A DNA stretch of 29,679 bases from an uncultured Oscillospiraceae bacterium (GCA_900754605.1 CAAEDK010000107.1:1-29679), one strand, 5' to 3'. Shown: positions 1-7,901, counted from the first letter of the stretch. Notes: generated by a model not told the origin, from the letters alone. Numbers and translations are program-made.

Positions 1-6
1 ATCCCA

Positions 7-411
7 ATGTCCAATGAGACCGTTCTTATGTATAACTGCTCCAGCCCAGAGTGGGCAAAACTCCGCCAGATCTTTCTCATGCTCCGTGTGCGGATCCGGC
101 AGGTCATCCCCGAGCAGTATGGGCTGACCCTAGAGGAACTATTGTCACGCAGCGAGGAGATCCGACCCGTGGAGGAATCCTTTTCGGATCCCATGCTGAT
201 ATTCTGCGGTTTGGCTCAGGGACGTCTGGATCAGATCCTGATGGCGATGAGCCGCGCCGGCCTGCCCAGAATTGCCCTAAAGGCGATGCTCACCCCAACC
301 AACAAAAGCTGGACTTCTCAGCAGCTTTGGACTGAACTTCGCCTGGAACACGAAGCCATGACCGCACAGCAGAAGCCCCGGCACAACAAATCGGACCAGA
401 CCACAGTCTGA
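7..411 (+). CDS. DUF3783 domain protein
   Basis: A 134-residue soluble protein with no signal peptide or membrane segment. Residues about 60-118 match the DUF3783 family as I remember it: a PMLIFCGL start, a Leu/Met-rich helix, then ALKAMLTPTNKSWT followed by an ELRLEHEAM helix. The family is common in Clostridia and has no established function. The first ATG in the window is used, but only six bases lie upstream and they are in frame (atc cca), so the real start could be earlier and no ribosome binding site can be checked. The gene converges on the minus-strand mgtE/pseudouridine synthase operon and shares its hairpin terminator. Family call fairly sure; function unknown. Confidence 0.8.
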   Translation: MSNETVLMYNCSSPEWAKLRQIFLMLRVRIRQVIPEQYGLTLEELLSRSEEIRPVEESFSDPMLIFCGLAQGRLDQILMAMSRAGLPRIALKAMLTPTNKSWTSQQLWTELRLEHEAMTAQQKPRHNKSDQTTV

Positions 412-473
412 TCCGACTAGGCCACCTGTCACAGCATCGTTTTCTACACAACCAAATTGTTATTTATGCAATC

Positions 474-500
474 AAAAGCCCGGCATCAGCCGGGCTTTTT
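474..500. terminator. Bidirectional Rho-independent terminator
   Basis: A 10-bp stem AAAGCCCGGC/GCCGGGCTTT closes a four-base ATCA loop, with T-runs on both strands. It lies between the converging DUF3783 and pseudouridine synthase genes and can serve both. Confidence 0.85.
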
Positions 501-509
501 CGTATATAC

Positions 510-1430
510 TCAGAACGGATCCCTCGGGACCGGCAGATAGCCCGGTAAAAGGGCTGCCATATCTTCTGGGAGTGGCTGGGAAAAGGACAGCCGCTCTCCA
601 GTGATCGGGTGGCGGAAGGAGAGTTCCGCCGAGTGCAGGGCGGGCCGGCGGATCACTTCCAGGCATTCTTTTCCATAAAGGAAATCCCCTACCAGAGGAT
701 GGCCCAGCCAGGCGAGATGGACCCGGATCTGGTGAGTCCGCCCGGTGTCCAGTTCCAAGCGGAGCAGAGAATAGTTCCCGGCCTTCTGGATCGTTTCATA
801 TCGGGTACGTGCTGACTTCCCGTCCGGGCGGACACACTGCTCCACCAGTGAGCCTTCTTTTGGGCCAAGAGGCGCGTCTACCATACCGAAAGCAGGCTCC
901 AGTGTACCCTCACATACCGCCAGATAAGTCCGGCGAAAGTCCGATGTGTGCAGCTGCCGTTTTAAAACCTCCTGGGCGTGGGGATGGCGGGCCACCACCA
1001 TTAGGCCGGAAGTCCCCCGATCCAGACGGTGGACCGGATGAAAATCCCCTTCCTCCCCCTTAGAATCGTAATAGTAGAGAAGGAAATTACCTATTGTATC
1101 GTTATAGTGACCTGGTCCAGGATGAACTGCTACACCAGACGCCTTGTTTAACACCAGAAGATCCGGGTCCTCATAGACAATGTCCAGCGGACCGGATGAG
1201 GGCGCAATGCCGCTGCGCCGCTCTGGGTCAGACAAACGAACCGACAGCACCTCCCCCAACTGTGGGACATACCGGGTATTCACCCGCCGCCCATCCACCA
1301 AGATACCATCAGACAGCCACTTGATCCGCCGCACCACAGTTCCGGACAGGCCCATCCGCCGCTTCAGCAGGGTGTCCACCCGAATCCCGGCCAATTCTGG
1401 CCCCACAGGCAATTCCAGACGCCGGCTCAC
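510..1430 (-). CDS. RluD-family 23S rRNA pseudouridine synthase
   Basis: A 306-residue RluA/RluD-family pseudouridine synthase, which isomerises uridines in large-subunit rRNA. Residues 15-65 form an S4-type RNA-binding domain (a VDTLLKRR helix, then GILVDGRRV). The catalytic domain runs from about 80 to 300 and carries HRLDRGTSG at 134-142, with Asp137 as the expected nucleophile, followed by the family motif GRTHQIRVHL. Length is typical. The start is a GTG whose bases overlap the TGA stop of mgtE as GTGA, so translation is probably coupled to mgtE. A terminator follows the stop. The exact uridine target (RluD versus a paralogue such as YlyB) cannot be told from sequence alone. Confidence 0.93.
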   Translation of the reverse strand: MSRRLELPVGPELAGIRVDTLLKRRMGLSGTVVRRIKWLSDGILVDGRRVNTRYVPQLGEVLSVRLSDPERRSGIAPSSGPLDIVYEDPDLLVLNKASGVAVHPGPGHYNDTIGNFLLYYYDSKGEEGDFHPVHRLDRGTSGLMVVARHPHAQEVLKRQLHTSDFRRTYLAVCEGTLEPAFGMVDAPLGPKEGSLVEQCVRPDGKSARTRYETIQKAGNYSLLRLELDTGRTHQIRVHLAWLGHPLVGDFLYGKECLEVIRRPALHSAELSFRHPITGERLSFSQPLPEDMAALLPGYLPVPRDPF

Positions 1431-2797
1431 AAAGCAAGCAGCCGGGTAGCAAAGAAGAAGTAAATCAACAGAGAGAGCGCATCCACAATGGTAGTAATGA
1501 ATGGGGATGCCATCACCGCCGGGTCAATACCGATCTTTTCCGCCACCATGGGGAGGGTGCAGCCCACCACCTTGGCACACAACACAGTGAACACCAAGGT
1601 AAGGCAAACTACCAAGGCTACCAATGGAGTGACCTCTGGGTTATGCATCAACCAGCGGTCCACCACCATCATCTTTACAAAGTTAGCTACTGCCAGACAC
1701 AGGCCGCACAGCACCGAAACCCGGACTTCCTTCCACACTACCGCCGCCATGTCAGAAAACTCGATTTCCCCCAGAGACAGCGCACGGATGACTGCCACAG
1801 ACGACTGAGAGCCAGAATTTCCTCCTGTCCCTGACAGCATCGGGATAAAGGAAGTCAGTACTACACAGGCCGCCAGCGCCGACTCAAAGCTTGTAATGAT
1901 GATTCCAGTAACGGTAGCGGACAGCATCAGCAACATCAACCATGGGATACGGGAGCGCCAAGTCTCAAACACACCGGTCTTGAGGTAGGGCTTGTCCGAA
2001 GGCAGAATGGCCGCCATTTTCTCAAAGTCCTCGGTGGTCTCCTCCTCAATGACGTCCATAGCGTCATCAAAGGTGATAATGCCCACCAAACGATTCTCTG
2101 CATCCACTACCGGCAGCGCGGACAAGTCATACTTATTCAGTATCTGGGACACATCCTCCTTATCCTCGTGGGTGTTAACAGACAGGACATTGGTTTCCAT
2201 AATATCGCCGATACGGGTCTCATAGCTGGACAGGAGCATCCTCCGCACTGTGACCACCCCCAGCAGCACTCGGTTCTGGGTGACATAACAAGTGTAGATT
2301 GTCTCCTTGTCCATTCCTACCTGGCGAATGCGTGCAAAGGACTCCTCCACCGTTGCGTTTGGGTGGAGATAGACATATTCCGTAGTCATAATGGAACCGG
2401 CTGAGTCCTTAGGATAGTTCAGCAGCTGGTTAATCTGACTACGGGTAGTAGAGTCGGTATTCCGCAAGATCCTGGAGACCAGGTTGGCCGGCATATCCTC
2501 AATCAGATCTACCGTATCGTCCAGGTATAACTCATCCAGCACCTCCCGCAGCTCCTTGTCGCTGAGGGCATTAATGAGGCGTTCCTGATCATCAGAGTCT
2601 TCCAGCTCAGTGAACACCTCCGCTGCTACCTCCTTGGGCAGCAAACGGAACACCAGGACCGTCTCCTCCGGTCCCAGCTCATCCAGAAATTCGGCAATAT
2701 CTACCTCATTCATATCCACCAGAAGTTCCCGCAGCCTGCGGAACTTCCTGGTCTGGACCAGCTCCAACAGCTGCTCCAGATCATAATTTTCATGCAT
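1427..2797 (-). CDS. mgtE: Magnesium transporter MgtE
   Basis: A 456-residue MgtE Mg2+ channel/transporter of the cytoplasmic membrane. The order of parts is canonical: an N-terminal superhelical domain (about 1-130), two CBS domains (about 137-195 and 200-255), a plug helix, and five membrane helices from about 285. The membrane part holds the family's GTGGNSGSQSS motif and an Asp-containing last helix (GIDPAVMASPFITTIVD). In known MgtE, Mg2+ binding to the N and CBS domains closes the pore. The start ATG has a GGGGGAG ribosome binding site. It heads a two-gene unit with the overlapping pseudouridine synthase. No promoter is obvious in the 45 bases after the upstream terminator, so expression may depend on read-through of the long leader. 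Confidence 0.97.
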   Translation of the reverse strand: MHENYDLEQLLELVQTRKFRRLRELLVDMNEVDIAEFLDELGPEETVLVFRLLPKEVAAEVFTELEDSDDQERLINALSDKELREVLDELYLDDTVDLIEDMPANLVSRILRNTDSTTRSQINQLLNYPKDSAGSIMTTEYVYLHPNATVEESFARIRQVGMDKETIYTCYVTQNRVLLGVVTVRRMLLSSYETRIGDIMETNVLSVNTHEDKEDVSQILNKYDLSALPVVDAENRLVGIITFDDAMDVIEEETTEDFEKMAAILPSDKPYLKTGVFETWRSRIPWLMLLMLSATVTGIIITSFESALAACVVLTSFIPMLSGTGGNSGSQSSVAVIRALSLGEIEFSDMAAVVWKEVRVSVLCGLCLAVANFVKMMVVDRWLMHNPEVTPLVALVVCLTLVFTVLCAKVVGCTLPMVAEKIGIDPAVMASPFITTIVDALSLLIYFFFATRLLAL

Positions 2798-2842
2798 GAT
2801 ACTCTCCCCCTTCGATCTGTTTCAGCAGTGAAAGCGGGACAC

Positions 2843-2873
2843 AAAAAAACCACAGGGCACACTGCACCTGTGG
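2843..2873 (-). terminator. Terminator or attenuator upstream of mgtE
   Basis: On the minus strand CCACAGG pairs with CCTGTGG (2850-2873), with an inner GCA/TGC helix, followed by seven T. It ends a transcript started near 3145 and lies about 45 nt before the mgtE start, so it is either the end of a small transcript or an attenuator for mgtE. Confidence 0.8.
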
Positions 2874-2876
2874 CTG

Positions 2877-3110
2877 TTACGATCGGATGGCAGACAGGAG
2901 GACGGTCATTCTGTCCCCTTCCTGCAGCTCAAATCCTGCCAGGTCTGCCGGAACCTCCTGGTTCCGGCTCTGCGGCCTCCCGTTCGTGACAGCGCTCCTG
3001 CGTGTCCCGGTGGCGACTTCGGCCTTCCATGAGGTTCCACATCCTTTCTGTACCATCCATTTCCGGCTGGCCTTCCTCCATCCGGCGGCACACCGGACAA
3101 GGTCCGGCAC
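2877..3110 (-). CDS. Possible small ORF in mgtE leader, frame uncertain
   Basis: A 77-codon frame starts at a GTG nine bases after a strong GGAGGAGAGG site and stops four bases before the terminator helix, so the layout of a small gene is complete. The product is basic in the first half, with coding-like residues only at the end (VPADLAGFELQEGDRM). In a second frame the first half reads more like protein (CPVCRRMEEGQPEMDG, acidic and Met-rich) and would join the end of the first frame after a one-base shift near 2970. It could be a leader ORF, a frameshifted small gene, or chance openness in a structured RNA. I recognise no family. Confidence 0.25.
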   Translation of the reverse strand: MPDLVRCAAGWRKASRKWMVQKGCGTSWKAEVATGTRRSAVTNGRPQSRNQEVPADLAGFELQEGDRMTVLLSAIRS

Positions 3111-3151
3111 TTAGATGAACCTCTCCTCCGGCCCATCAAATCATTGTCTTC

Positions 3152-3181
3152 AGTATAGCACAGTCGCATTGAGCAGTTCAA
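3152..3181 (-). promoter_or_regulatory. Promoter of the mgtE leader
   Basis: Minus-strand TTGAAC (3181-3176), an 18-base spacer, and TATACT (3157-3152). The predicted start near 3145 leaves about 350 nt before the mgtE ATG. It lies downstream of the terminator of the first MATE gene, so the mgtE unit is separately transcribed. Confidence 0.65.
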
Positions 3182-3245
3182 GAGAAATATGTGCGAAATC
3201 AGCGCAAATCCGCCTTCTGGCCCATCTGTCCACCCGCTGAAATAC

Positions 3246-3281
3246 AAAAACAGCCCACAGATGCGCAGATACACACCTGTG
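3246..3281 (-). terminator. Terminator of the first MATE gene
   Basis: Minus-strand arms CACAGGTG and CATCTGTG (8 bp with one G-U, 10-base loop; arms at 3274-3281 and 3256-3263) are followed by GGCTGTTTTTG. It lies just after the stop of the MATE gene at 3295. Confidence 0.7.
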
Positions 3282-3294
3282 AGCCATTTCTCTT

Positions 3295-4692
3295 TTATTC
3301 CTGGATGCTGGAACCTCGGGAAGCCAGAGGCTTGATTTCCCGCAGGTAGACCCGGCGCAGGAATACGGTAGACAGCGTCAGGGAGAACAGCTCCGCGATG
3401 GGAAATGCCCACCAAACAGCAGACAAACCGCTGACCTGTGAAAGCAGAAAACCTACCGGAAGCAGAACCGCCAGCTGGCGCACCGCAGACACCAGAAGAC
3501 TGAGCACCCCGTGTCCCAGGGCCTGAAATACCGAGGAGCACACGATGGCATAACCAGCAAACAGGAAACTGAGGGAGATGATTCGCAAGGCCGGAATGCC
3601 GATGGTCAGAAGATTGCCGGAGTCGTTCTCCGACCGGAACAGATCCAGCAGAACATGGGGGGCAAACTGGAAAGCCAGCAGACCAACCAGCATAATAGTC
3701 ACAGCGGCCGCCACACTGAGTTTGATGGTCTGGACGATCCGGTCCGGCCGGCCTGCGCCGTAGTTGTAGGCAACAATGGGCACCATGCCGTTATTCAGAC
3801 CAAACACCGGCATAAAGATAAAGGACTGAAGCTTGAAGTAGATGCCGAACACCGCAGTGGCGGTGGTAGTGAAGGAGATCAGGATCTTGTTCATGCCGAA
3901 CACCATCACAGAACCGATGGAGGACATGACAATGGAGGGGATGCCCACACTATAGATCTGAGCGATGATGCCCCGGTCCGGGCGGAATCCCCGGAAGCGG
4001 AATTGGATGTCGTGGTTCCGGGTCAGATTAAAGAAGAGGGAAAGCCCCGCTGCGATAAACTGGCCGATCACTGTGGCCAGAGCGGCTCCCGCCACCTCCA
4101 GCCGTGGCAGGCCGAACAGTCCAAAAATCAAAATGGGATCCAGAATGATATTGATGATCGCCCCAACCGCCTGAGTAAACAGGGTATACACCGTACGCCC
4201 AGTGGCCTGGAGCACCCGATCAAAGGTAATCTGTAAGAATATGCCGCCGGACAGAACGCTGACAATGGTCATATAGGCGGCGCCATAGTCCACGATCGTC
4301 TGCTGATCAGTCTGCATCAGAAAAAACACCCGGGAGCAGGTCAATCCAAGGAGCACAAAAGCCAAAAAGCTGATCACCGCAAGGAACAGACCATTCATAG
4401 CCGTAGCGTTAGCCCTCTCCTGCCGTTTCTCTCCCAAGCTTTTAGAGAGCAGTGCGTTGATTCCTACTCCAGTGCCAACAGCCACCGAGATCATCAGGTT
4501 CTGAACCGGAAACGCGAGAGAGACTGCGTTTAGTGCATCCTCGCTGAGCTTGGCTACAAAGACGCTGTCCACAACATTGTAGAGCGCCTGGACCAACATA
4601 GAGATGACCATTGGGATCGACATCGTAAAAAGCAGCTTAGGAACTGGCATTGTGCCCATTTTATTTTCAGCAGCGGGCCGCTGTTCTTTCAT
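3295..4692 (-). CDS. MATE family multidrug efflux transporter
   Basis: A 465-residue polytopic membrane protein of the MATE family (MepA/NorM-like subgroup), which exports cationic drugs and other small molecules using Na+ or H+ gradients. It begins with the family pattern PKLLFTMSIPMVISMLVQALYN...DSVFVAK and shows about 12 hydrophobic segments in two homologous halves; the link between halves has the typical NIILDPILIFGLF and GAALATVIGQ motifs. The frame can be extended to a TTG at 4710, but the ATG at 4692 is preferred because CGGAG lies seven bases before it. No promoter is obvious directly upstream; a hairpin and a tRNA gene lie there. Substrate cannot be predicted. Confidence 0.93.
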   Translation of the reverse strand: MKEQRPAAENKMGTMPVPKLLFTMSIPMVISMLVQALYNVVDSVFVAKLSEDALNAVSLAFPVQNLMISVAVGTGVGINALLSKSLGEKRQERANATAMNGLFLAVISFLAFVLLGLTCSRVFFLMQTDQQTIVDYGAAYMTIVSVLSGGIFLQITFDRVLQATGRTVYTLFTQAVGAIINIILDPILIFGLFGLPRLEVAGAALATVIGQFIAAGLSLFFNLTRNHDIQFRFRGFRPDRGIIAQIYSVGIPSIVMSSIGSVMVFGMNKILISFTTTATAVFGIYFKLQSFIFMPVFGLNNGMVPIVAYNYGAGRPDRIVQTIKLSVAAAVTIMLVGLLAFQFAPHVLLDLFRSENDSGNLLTIGIPALRIISLSFLFAGYAIVCSSVFQALGHGVLSLLVSAVRQLAVLLPVGFLLSQVSGLSAVWWAFPIAELFSLTLSTVFLRRVYLREIKPLASRGSSIQE

Positions 4693-4734
4693 AAGATCAC
4701 TCCGTTTCAAATCTTTCCCTACACTTTACTTCAT

Positions 4735-4765
4735 AAAAAGATCCCGCCCGAGGGGCGGGATCTTT
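4735..4765 (-). terminator. Hairpin between tRNA-Leu and MATE gene
   Basis: A 13-bp perfect stem AAAGATCCCGCCC/GGGCGGGATCTTT with a GAG loop. On the minus strand it runs into TTTTT, so it can terminate transcription about 45 nt before the MATE ATG, in addition to the tRNA's own terminator. Confidence 0.75.
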
Positions 4766-4811
4766 CGCTCAAACAAAGCAAAAAGCAGCCTACATATCGG
4801 CCCTCTGAAAC

Positions 4812-4852
4812 AAAAAAAGAAAGACACGACCCTACGGTCGTGTCTTTCTTTT
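4812..4852 (-). terminator. Terminator of tRNA-Leu
   Basis: A long near-perfect hairpin, with the GACACGACC arm pairing to GGTCGTGTC around a four-base loop and extended by A/T-rich flanks, lies directly after the tRNA 3' end. T-runs on both strands. Confidence 0.85.
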
Positions 4853-4939
4853 TGGTGCGGCTGACGGGAGTCGAACCCGTACGCCCGTCCGGACACAAGC
4901 ACCTCAAGCTTGCCAGTCTACCAATTCCAGCACAGCCGC
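4853..4939 (-). tRNA. tRNA-Leu (anticodon GAG)
   Basis: An 87-nt class II tRNA read on the minus strand. The acceptor arms GCGGCTG and CAGCCGC pair, followed by encoded ACCA. The D-loop has TTGGTAGA, the anticodon arm is CAAGC-TTGAGGT-GCTTG giving anticodon GAG (reads CUC and CUU), a long variable arm follows (GTGTCCGGACGGGCGT region), and the T arm has GGTTCGACTCC. The long variable arm and anticodon fix it as leucine. It is transcribed alone from a near-consensus promoter and has its own terminator. Confidence 0.97.
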
Positions 4940-4968
4940 AAACCAACGATTCTTAAAACCGCCTTATT

Positions 4969-4997
4969 ATTGTACATTCAGAAAAGGAATTTGTCAA
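4969..4997 (-). promoter_or_regulatory. Promoter of tRNA-Leu
   Basis: Minus-strand TTGACA (4997-4992), 17-base spacer, TACAAT (4974-4969), placing the start about 20 nt before the tRNA 5' end. Confidence 0.85.
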
Positions 4998-5084
4998 TGG
5001 ATTTTTCAATAATATTGTTTCAAATCTCTTCACACTGAACCGGCCACAAAGTGACTTGCTTTCAGAGTCTGAACCGTTTCCGGT

Positions 5085-5837
5085 TTATTTTTTCACCGGA
5101 AAAATCTTGTTTGGCGCATAGCCCACATACCGCTTATAAACCTTATTGAAGTATTTATAATCTGAAAAACCTACTAATTCCGCAATTTCATACAGCTTGT
5201 AAGTCCCCAACTTTTGCAGTTCCACCGCCTTGCTGATGCGATAATAATTTAGAAAATCATGAAAGGTGTATCCTGTTTCCGCTTTAAATTTTGCATTGAG
5301 ATGCGTGCAGGAAATATTCAACACCTGACTCAGATCCGTCAGGGAGATCCGCTCAGCATAGTGCTGTTGGATATACTGAAGCATCTCCGCAGCATATTGG
5401 TTGCACACCGAGGCGGGATCCAGTGCAGTCGCCAAGGGGATCGCAGGTTCCCGCAAAGCAGACTCTTCCTCTCTCTTGGCTGAAAGCCGCAGGATACATG
5501 TCTTGAGTTCATTCAGATCCACCGGTTTCAGCAGATACTCTGACACGCCCAGATGAATGGCCCGTTTTGCGTATTCAAACTCACTGTAACCGGAGATGAT
5601 GATCGCCTCGAAAGGGCATTCCTCCCGGCCCGCTGCCAGCATCTCCAACCCATCCATATCCGGCATCCGAATATCTGTAATCACCAGGTCAGGGTGGATG
5701 GTCTTGATCTGCTCTAATCCTTCCCTACCAGAAGCAGCCTCACCTGATACCACACATTGTACAGCAGTCCAATCCATTTGGAACTTTAGGCCGCGCCGGA
5801 TCAGGTTCTCATCCTCTACCAACAGAACCTTTCTCAT
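5085..5837 (-). CDS. YesN-type response regulator (REC + AraC)
   Basis: A 250-residue DNA-binding response regulator. Residues 1-120 are a receiver domain with acidic pocket EDE (8-10), phosphoacceptor Asp55 (ITDIRMPDMDG), Ser82 and Lys104 (LLKPVD). Residues about 150-250 form an AraC-type double helix-turn-helix (ISLTDLSQVLNISCTHLNAKFK and IAELVGFSDYKYFNKVYKRYVGYAP). The middle linker is shorter than in many YesN proteins. The start ATG overlaps the TGA of the kinase gene (ATGA), so the two are one coupled operon. Such pairs usually control carbohydrate or peptide transport genes, but none is adjacent here; the target is unknown. Confidence 0.95.
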   Translation of the reverse strand: MRKVLLVEDENLIRRGLKFQMDWTAVQCVVSGEAASGREGLEQIKTIHPDLVITDIRMPDMDGLEMLAAGREECPFEAIIISGYSEFEYAKRAIHLGVSEYLLKPVDLNELKTCILRLSAKREEESALREPAIPLATALDPASVCNQYAAEMLQYIQQHYAERISLTDLSQVLNISCTHLNAKFKAETGYTFHDFLNYYRISKAVELQKLGTYKLYEIAELVGFSDYKYFNKVYKRYVGYAPNKIFPVKK

Positions 5838-7558
5838 TGCTCGCTCTCCATTTCACAGGGCATGGTGATGGTCACCTGCGTCCCCTCTCCAAGTCTGCTT
5901 TCGATACTGATCCCATACTTTGGTCCATACAGTAGTTCAATAACTTTTTGAACATTGTACAGCCCAATATGTTTGACATACACACTGTTCAGTTCCATAG
6001 TAAAGCTCTCCCGAATGGCCTCCAGCCTGCCCCTTTCGATTCCCTTTCCGTTGTCCCGTACGGTAAAACACAAGTCGTCTCCCTGCCGTTCTGCTTCTAC
6101 CACAATATTCAGCATCTTCCCTGCCTGGTAGCCATGCTTGATACTGTTTTCGATGACCGGCTGAAGCAGCAGCTTGGGCACCTGATACTCCAACAGCTGC
6201 TCCGGAATACGAAATTCATAGTGCAGGCAGTTGTTATACCGCACTTTTTGCAGCAGCAGGTAGTCGTTAACATATTCCACATCTGTTTCCAACGAGACCT
6301 TGGTATGTCCATAGTTGATGCTATACCGCATCAAACTGGCAAACGACAGCAGCATTTCAGATGCCGCTTCCGGATCTTCTCGGATCTGATAGCGCACAGT
6401 CTCCATCACATTAAATACAAAATGGGGATTAAACTGCTCCTCCAGCTGCTTGATCTCCATCTGACGGCGGCGATCCATCAGTTCGCTGTTCCGACGGCTC
6501 AGTTCCTGAAGATGCATGGTCGTATCCCGAAATTGAGTAAATAGTATCTGAGACTCCTGAGAGCACTGGAGCGGAAGCTGGTAGTCCATGTCTCCTTGAG
6601 CCATTGCCTTGACCGCGCAGGTCAGTTCCCCTAACTCTCTGGCGTTCTGCCGGGCAAAATCCCGGGTCAAAACCCACACGATTCCAGTCAGGATCAGCAG
6701 CAGAACCAGGAATAGGAACAGCCCATACCACAGCGCCTGAATATACAGCGCCAGAGAGGTAAGCACATAGAGTTTCAGTCCTTGTTGGGTCACCGTTTCA
6801 GCCGCCGCATAGTAGTACTCTCCGCGGACCTTTACAATGCCATCCTCAGCAATCCCAAGGGCATATTTGCCCGAGGGCAGTTTATCCAAAGGATCCTCCT
6901 CCGGCTCTAAGGTTGTGTAAATAATATTGTCGTACCGATCAGTCAGCAGAACATCCTGAGGCAGTGTCTGAATCTCCTTCCGGAAACTCTCACGCCGCAG
7001 ATTGAAAATCAGATAACCACTTAAATGCCCTTCTTTGTCGGAAACTGCACGGCAGATGGAATAACAACACATCTGATCACTGGTCAGCGGGGCAGCACAC
7101 ACAAAGCAAAGCATCTGCTCCGGCATCTTGTCCAGACGAGAGATCACACTGGAGGCAAAGGGCGACTCTACAAAGCTCTCTTGATTTCTCTCGTTGAAGT
7201 TAGAACATACCAGCCGCCCCTCCTGATCCAACAGGACAAAGTAGGACTTGAAGTCCTGCTGATTGGCAAACTGATACAACGCTTGATTGGCCTCAGTCCG
7301 TTTGGAACGATCTCCTCCTACGGCAGCCTGCACCTTTTCCTGCTGTACCAAATCCAGCAGGCCAGCCTCATAGTCCTCCAGCTGTGTCTCCAGCCTGGCC
7401 GACAGCTGCCGGTTGCTCTCCCGGCATCCCCCAACCACTACACTGGCAAAATTGAGTGCAAAGCCGCCGAAAAACAGAACAAGGATCGCCCCAATAATAA
7501 TGCAGATATAGCCCACAAAGGATCTGCGCAGCAGATCCTGAAATTTGGAACGGCCCAT
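5834..7558 (-). CDS. YesM-type sensor histidine kinase
   Basis: A 574-residue membrane sensor kinase. Helix 1 is at about 16-42 and helix 2 at about 268-297, enclosing an extracytoplasmic Cache-like sensor domain of roughly 225 residues that includes several Cys (118, 151, 154, 164, 165, 169). A HAMP-like linker follows, then the His_kinase domain with QFNPHFVFN (phosphoacceptor His379) and an ATPase domain with LQPVIENSIKHG (N box) and DNGKGI (502-507). The frame is open to 7633, but ATG at 7558 is chosen because GGAGG sits seven bases before it. It lies upstream of and overlaps its response regulator. The ligand is not predictable. Confidence 0.94.
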   Translation of the reverse strand: MGRSKFQDLLRRSFVGYICIIIGAILVLFFGGFALNFASVVVGGCRESNRQLSARLETQLEDYEAGLLDLVQQEKVQAAVGGDRSKRTEANQALYQFANQQDFKSYFVLLDQEGRLVCSNFNERNQESFVESPFASSVISRLDKMPEQMLCFVCAAPLTSDQMCCYSICRAVSDKEGHLSGYLIFNLRRESFRKEIQTLPQDVLLTDRYDNIIYTTLEPEEDPLDKLPSGKYALGIAEDGIVKVRGEYYYAAAETVTQQGLKLYVLTSLALYIQALWYGLFLFLVLLLILTGIVWVLTRDFARQNARELGELTCAVKAMAQGDMDYQLPLQCSQESQILFTQFRDTTMHLQELSRRNSELMDRRRQMEIKQLEEQFNPHFVFNVMETVRYQIREDPEAASEMLLSFASLMRYSINYGHTKVSLETDVEYVNDYLLLQKVRYNNCLHYEFRIPEQLLEYQVPKLLLQPVIENSIKHGYQAGKMLNIVVEAERQGDDLCFTVRDNGKGIERGRLEAIRESFTMELNSVYVKHIGLYNVQKVIELLYGPKYGISIESRLGEGTQVTITMPCEMESEQ

Positions 7559-7599
7559 ACCTCTCCCTCCAACTGCTCCTACGTGGAATCCCAGTGTAT

Positions 7600-7608
7600 A
7601 TTGTAACA
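7600..7608 (-). promoter_or_regulatory. Weak promoter candidate for sensor kinase
   Basis: Minus-strand TGTTACAAT is an extended -10 element about 45 bases before the kinase ATG; no good -35 box is seen at 16-18 bases. The rest of the roughly 290 nt up to the divergent EF-G-like gene's promoter is A/T-rich with no gene I can support. Confidence 0.35.
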
Positions 7609-7901
7609 TAGAACTATTATTTTTTGTACTCAAGATAAAAAACAGTCTTTTTCAACAAATTTTCTGTGAATCTCGGGTGCACACTACAACACTGCTGCCC
7701 TCGGAAAAAACATCCGTCCTCATTTGTCTCCTATTCCATTCTGTGGAAATCCACATTTTCTCCTTCAACAGCACAGAACGAAATCAGCTGGAAGGTTGGT
7801 GAAAATGACGGCAAACATCGATTTTGGTCACTTTATACGAAAGTCAAAGAAATTTGCAGCGTTTAAAAGGGCATATGTACCTTTGCTGTACAAAAAAATA
7901 G

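Larger units (their letters stand above)
2843..3145 (-). ncRNA. Putative structured leader of mgtE
   Basis: This stretch between the first MATE gene and mgtE has its own promoter and terminator and is full of perfect short helices. Visible pairings (plus-strand coordinates) are 3093-3098 with 3102-3107 (CCGGAC/GTCCGG, 3-base loop), 2948-2955 with 2960-2967 (CCGGAACC/GGTTCCGG, 4-base loop), and a long-range closing helix 3117-3123 with 3031-3037 (GAACCTC/GAGGTTC). With the terminator next to mgtE this resembles a cis-regulatory leader. A central piece faintly recalls the CGCCAAUGGGUC core of the M-box Mg2+ riboswitch, but the overall order does not fit, so I do not call it an M-box. A small protein-coding gene is the main alternative. 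Confidence 0.4.

Noticed and set aside
2843..3145. M-box (ykoK) Mg2+ riboswitch upstream of mgtE
   Set aside because: Only a faint likeness to the CGCCAAUGGGUC core is seen; the conserved GUUAGGUGAGG start and its spacing are absent, so the specific class is not claimed.
2906..3541. 211-codon minus-strand frame overlapping the MATE 3' end and the mgtE leader
   Set aside because: It runs across a terminator and a promoter, and the part over the MATE gene is out of frame with clear MATE sequence.
7559..7633. N-terminal extension of the sensor kinase to 7633
   Set aside because: The added residues cross the extended -10 element, and a better start with a strong GGAGG exists at 7558.
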